In this document: piece after piece, positions 7,015 through 8,649 of the stretch
How the letters are laid out: each line of letters begins with the position of its first letter
Position numbering within the stretch: position 1 is the first letter of the stretch
Assembly: GCA_035490315.1 (NCBI GenBank)
Contig: DATHET010000070.1
Span: 1-8,649, forward strand
DNA from: JADJQU01 sp035490315
GTDB taxonomy: Bacteria > Planctomycetota > UBA1135 > GCA-002686595
Direction: 5' to 3'
Length of the DNA stretch: 8,649 nt
The notes under the pieces: model-generated
Databases searched by the model: none
What the model was told of the DNA's origin: nothing
The model's input: the letters and a program-made list of their open reading frames with translations, nothing else
Position numbers and translations under genes: made by a program

Positions 7015-7703
7015 CGCGGAGCGGAGGCCTCGCCACCGACGCGGATCGTGTAGCCGAATCCGCGCCGAGTGCGGATCAGATCGGCCTGGCCGGCCTGCTC
7101 GAGGCGACGGCGGATCGCGCACACCGCGGAATCGATCGCGTTGCTAGCGATCTCCTTGCGGCTGTCGTAGACGTGCTGCTCGAGGTCCTCGCGCGAGACG
7201 GACTGGCCGCGGCGCAGCGCGAGGTATTCGAGCACCATGTACTCGCGGCGCGCGAGCTCCACGGGCAGGCCCTTGCAGCTGACGGTCTTGGAAGCGGTGT
7301 CGATCACGACCTCGCCCAGGCGGATGAAGGGGTCCTTGGCTTCGTGGCGGCGCCGAGCCAGGGCGTCGACGCGCGCGAGCAGCTCCTCGAAGTCGAAGGG
7401 CTTGATCAGGTAGTCGTCCGCGCCGACGCGCAAGCCGAGCACGCGGTCCTCGACGGCGTCACGCGCCGTGAGGATCAGGACATGGGTCAGCGAACCGCGC
7501 TCGCGCAGACGCCGCAGCAGGGTCAGGCCGTCGACCTTGGGCAGCATCAGGTCGAGCACGATCACGTCGTAACCCCCCTTGGCCGCTAGCTCGAAGCCGG
7601 ATTCACCATCGAGGGCCACGTCGACGGCCCAGCCGCAGCGGCGCAGGCCGCGCGCAATCGAGTCGCTCAGGCGCTCGGAGTCTTCGATCAGGAGCAGTTT
7701 CAT
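7011..7703 (-). CDS. OmpR/PhoB-family response regulator
   Basis: The 230-residue DNA-binding regulator starts at ATG 7703-7701. The receiver domain (1-118) has all hallmark residues: acidic pair E7/D8 (LLLIEDSERL), phospho-acceptor D51 (VIVLDLMLPKVDG), T79 (LILTARD) and K101 (DDYLIKPFDFEELLARV). The C-terminal winged helix (about 127-222) has REYMVLEYLALRRGQSVSREDL, recognition-helix region SNAIDSAVCAIRRRL and wing RTRRGFGYTI. Phosphoryl transfer from H259 of the adjacent kinase to D51 is expected to promote dimerisation and binding to direct-repeat operators. The closest well-known relatives by layout are QseB, PmrA and TctD, but no specific orthologue can be claimed. No Shine-Dalgarno sequence is evident; the leader carries a dyad (7719-7743). 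Regulator and kinase form an operon; the FG-GAP gene may be a third member. Targets are unknown; autoregulation and control of the flanking surface-protein genes are plausible guesses. Confidence 0.95.
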   Translation of the reverse strand: MKLLLIEDSERLSDSIARGLRRCGWAVDVALDGESGFELAAKGGYDVIVLDLMLPKVDGLTLLRRLRERGSLTHVLILTARDAVEDRVLGLRVGADDYLIKPFDFEELLARVDALARRRHEAKDPFIRLGEVVIDTASKTVSCKGLPVELARREYMVLEYLALRRGQSVSREDLEQHVYDSRKEIASNAIDSAVCAIRRRLEQAGQADLIRTRRGFGYTIRVGGEASAPR

Positions 7704-7718
7704 GGTGCGCGTCGGTCA

Positions 7719-7743
7719 GGGGTCATCCCTAAGAGGATACCCC
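7719..7743 (-). promoter_or_regulatory. Dyad / hairpin in the regulator leader
   Basis: Read on the - strand, GGGGTATCC and GGATGACCCC pair as a 9-bp stem with one bulged G and a 6-base loop (TCTTAG). It lies 16 to 40 bases before the regulator ATG and just downstream of a possible -10 box. It could be an operator dyad, a 5' leader hairpin that affects translation, or the transcript end of the gene at 7796. No T-run follows, which argues against a classic intrinsic terminator. Confidence 0.45.
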
Positions 7744-7760
7744 AGGTTCTGACGCGCTTC

Positions 7761-7766
7761 ATTCTA
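7761..7766 (-). promoter_or_regulatory. Candidate -10 element for the regulator-kinase operon
   Basis: TAGAAT on the - strand (5 of 6 match to TATAAT) lies 57 bases before the regulator ATG in a locally A/T-richer patch. No good -35 hexamer is found at 16-18 bases; the 17-base position reads TCATCG. An activator-dependent or alternative-sigma promoter would fit, but so would chance. Confidence 0.3.
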
Positions 7767-7795
7767 AGCTCCAAGTGACGGCGCGATGATACGCA

Positions 7796-8649
7796 CTACA
7801 ACCCATATTCGATCGCCTCGGACAGCGTCGAAGCGTTGGGAGCCGCGAAGCCAGGATCCCGACCCCACCATTGCACGCTGACCACGCTGCCGGCGACCGT
7901 CAGTGCCGCGTCGGGATTGCCGCCGAGCAGGCCATGGGCGAAGGCGTTCATGTCGAGCTGGTACACGCCCGAGCAGTCGAAGGCCGGCACGCTGGAACCG
8001 CCCGAGCTCACTCCGACGGTGCGGCGCACGGGTGTTCTCAGGCACAGCGTGCCGCCCTGGAAGGGAACGCTGGCGCGACCGTGGGTGGTGTAGAGCAGTA
8101 GCCCGACTTTCTGGTTGCGCACGTTCGTGCAGCTGACCACGAAACCGCTGGTCGCCGAGAGGCTCGGTGTGCCCGTCGAGCTGATCGCCGGCAGGCAGCC
8201 CAGGGAATTGATCTTGGCGGTGCAGTAGACGATCGGAGCGAAGGGCTCGGCGAAGGACTGCAGGTGCAGTCGCCAGGCGCCGAAGGCCTCGTCGAGCACG
8301 GAGCTCGCGAGCAGGGCCCGTCCGAGCGCGCCGTCGATCGCCGTGCGGCCCTCGGCCGCGGGGAAGCGGTTCTGCGCGGGCAGCTCGGGATTGTCGAGGA
8401 TCTGGTTGGTGCTCGAAACGCGCACCGCGAACACGTCGCCGATCCCCGGCTCGAGCGCGACGTGGTCGCGGTAGTCGGTGAAGCTCACCATGTACTTGGT
8501 CCCGAACCATGCGGCCTTGGGCAGGATCTGAGCGTTGTTCGCGCTGGACACGAAGGATCCCGTCTGCGGATCGAGCAGCGCGCCGTCCTTGCGGATGCGC
8601 CGCCCGCGCACATCGGAATTCCAGGACAGCGAGGCGTTGTATTCCCAGG
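7796..8649 (-). CDS. Exported repeat protein with shared C-terminal module (5' end missing)
   Basis: The frame is open from the right edge to TAG at 7798-7796, giving 283 residues. The GTG at 8611 is probably internal: codons before it read WEYNASLSWNSD and run straight into DVRGRRIRKDG. The N-terminal part resembles a tandem repeat seen in planctomycete and myxobacterial surface proteins (from memory): D-V-x-G-x-R-[IV] ... LD ... Q-x-x-P-x-A-A-x-x-G-x-x-Y-M-V-S-F-x-D-Y-R. Here one unit reads DVRGRRIRKDGALLD ... KAAWFGTKYMVSFTDYRD and the next begins DVFAVRVSSTNQILDN. After a linker, the last 143 residues form the same C-terminal module as the FG-GAP protein, ending EAIEYGL. No enzyme motif is visible; a cell-surface or secreted role is inferred. 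The signal peptide would lie outside the window. The stop lies 92 bases before the regulator ATG, so read-through into the regulator-kinase operon is possible. Confidence 0.8.
   Translation of the reverse strand, partial: WEYNASLSWNSDVRGRRIRKDGALLDPQTGSFVSSANNAQILPKAAWFGTKYMVSFTDYRDHVALEPGIGDVFAVRVSSTNQILDNPELPAQNRFPAAEGRTAIDGALGRALLASSVLDEAFGAWRLHLQSFAEPFAPIVYCTAKINSLGCLPAISSTGTPSLSATSGFVVSCTNVRNQKVGLLLYTTHGRASVPFQGGTLCLRTPVRRTVGVSSGGSSVPAFDCSGVYQLDMNAFAHGLLGGNPDAALTVAGSVVSVQWWGRDPGFAAPNASTLSEAIEYGL
7799..8227 (-). repeat. Copy 2 of the repeated C-terminal module (coding)
   Basis: This stretch encodes the last 143 residues of the exported protein at the right edge (YCTAKINSLGC to EAIEYGL) and is homologous to 2892-3323 in the same orientation. 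Shared landmarks are AKINSLGCLPAI, RN-x-KVGLLLY, GGTLC, RRT, DCSGV, DMNAFAHGLLGG and WGRDPGFA. All five shared cysteines are kept; the sixth cysteine of copy 1 is valine here (VSVQWWGRD against VNCQFWGRD). The N-terminal parts of the two proteins are unrelated, so the module behaves as a portable C-terminal unit. Confidence 0.9.

Noticed and set aside
5344..7053. Open frame of 569 codons on the + strand over the kinase gene
   Set aside because: It is antisense to a kinase with intact H, N, F and G2 boxes, and its composition is unlike a real protein.
7012..7122. N-terminal extension of the kinase by 36 codons
   Set aside because: The residues are R/P/G/S-rich and lie inside the regulator gene. 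The GTG overlapping the regulator stop puts TM1 at a normal distance from the N-terminus.
7764..8510. Open frame of 248 codons on the - strand overlapping the right-edge gene
   Set aside because: It is another frame of the same strand with an R/G/Q-rich product. The real frame carries the conserved C-terminal module.
1..8649. Phage-defence, CRISPR, toxin-antitoxin or mobile-element system
   Set aside because: No nuclease, transposase, integrase, repeat-spacer array or small toxin-antitoxin pair could be found on either strand. All genes fit surface structure, glycosylation or signalling.

Overview
The window is GC-rich, densely coding chromosomal DNA, most likely from a planctomycete (Planctomycetota) of a deep lineage. 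That placement is an inference from protein style: long carboxypeptidase-regulatory-like and FG-GAP/VCBS proteins, a C-terminal module of about 143 residues that I associate from memory with that phylum, an orthodox OmpR-type two-component system, and weak or absent Shine-Dalgarno sequences. No rRNA, tRNA, CRISPR array, insertion sequence or phage gene is visible, and no stretch over 300 bases lacks a gene.

Left part, + strand (1-2888): the 3' part of a gene for a protein of repeated beta-sandwich (carboxypeptidase regulatory-like) units. After 72 bases comes a complete gene for a multi-pass membrane glycosyltransferase of the GT-C / family 39 type. The glycosyltransferase stop codon directly abuts the stop codon of the next, convergent gene.

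Right part, - strand (2889-8649), in transcription order from the right edge: (1) the 3' part of a gene for an exported repeat protein ending in the C-terminal module; (2) a 92-base gap with a candidate promoter and a strong dyad; (3) an OmpR/PhoB-family response regulator; (4) its sensor histidine kinase, joined by a 4-base GTGA stop/start overlap; (5) a 118-base gap with a GC-rich hairpin; (6) a secreted protein of 865 residues with fourteen FG-GAP-like calcium-binding repeats and the same C-terminal module as gene 1.

The theme is cell-surface biology. Two exported proteins share a closely related, cysteine-bearing C-terminal module (about 64% identical by hand count) and flank a signalling pair whose sensor has an acidic extracytoplasmic domain. 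The most interesting open question is what the shared module does (sorting, anchoring or adhesion) and whether the two-component system controls these surface proteins. Most long alternative ORFs in the window are antisense shadows caused by high GC at codon position 3.
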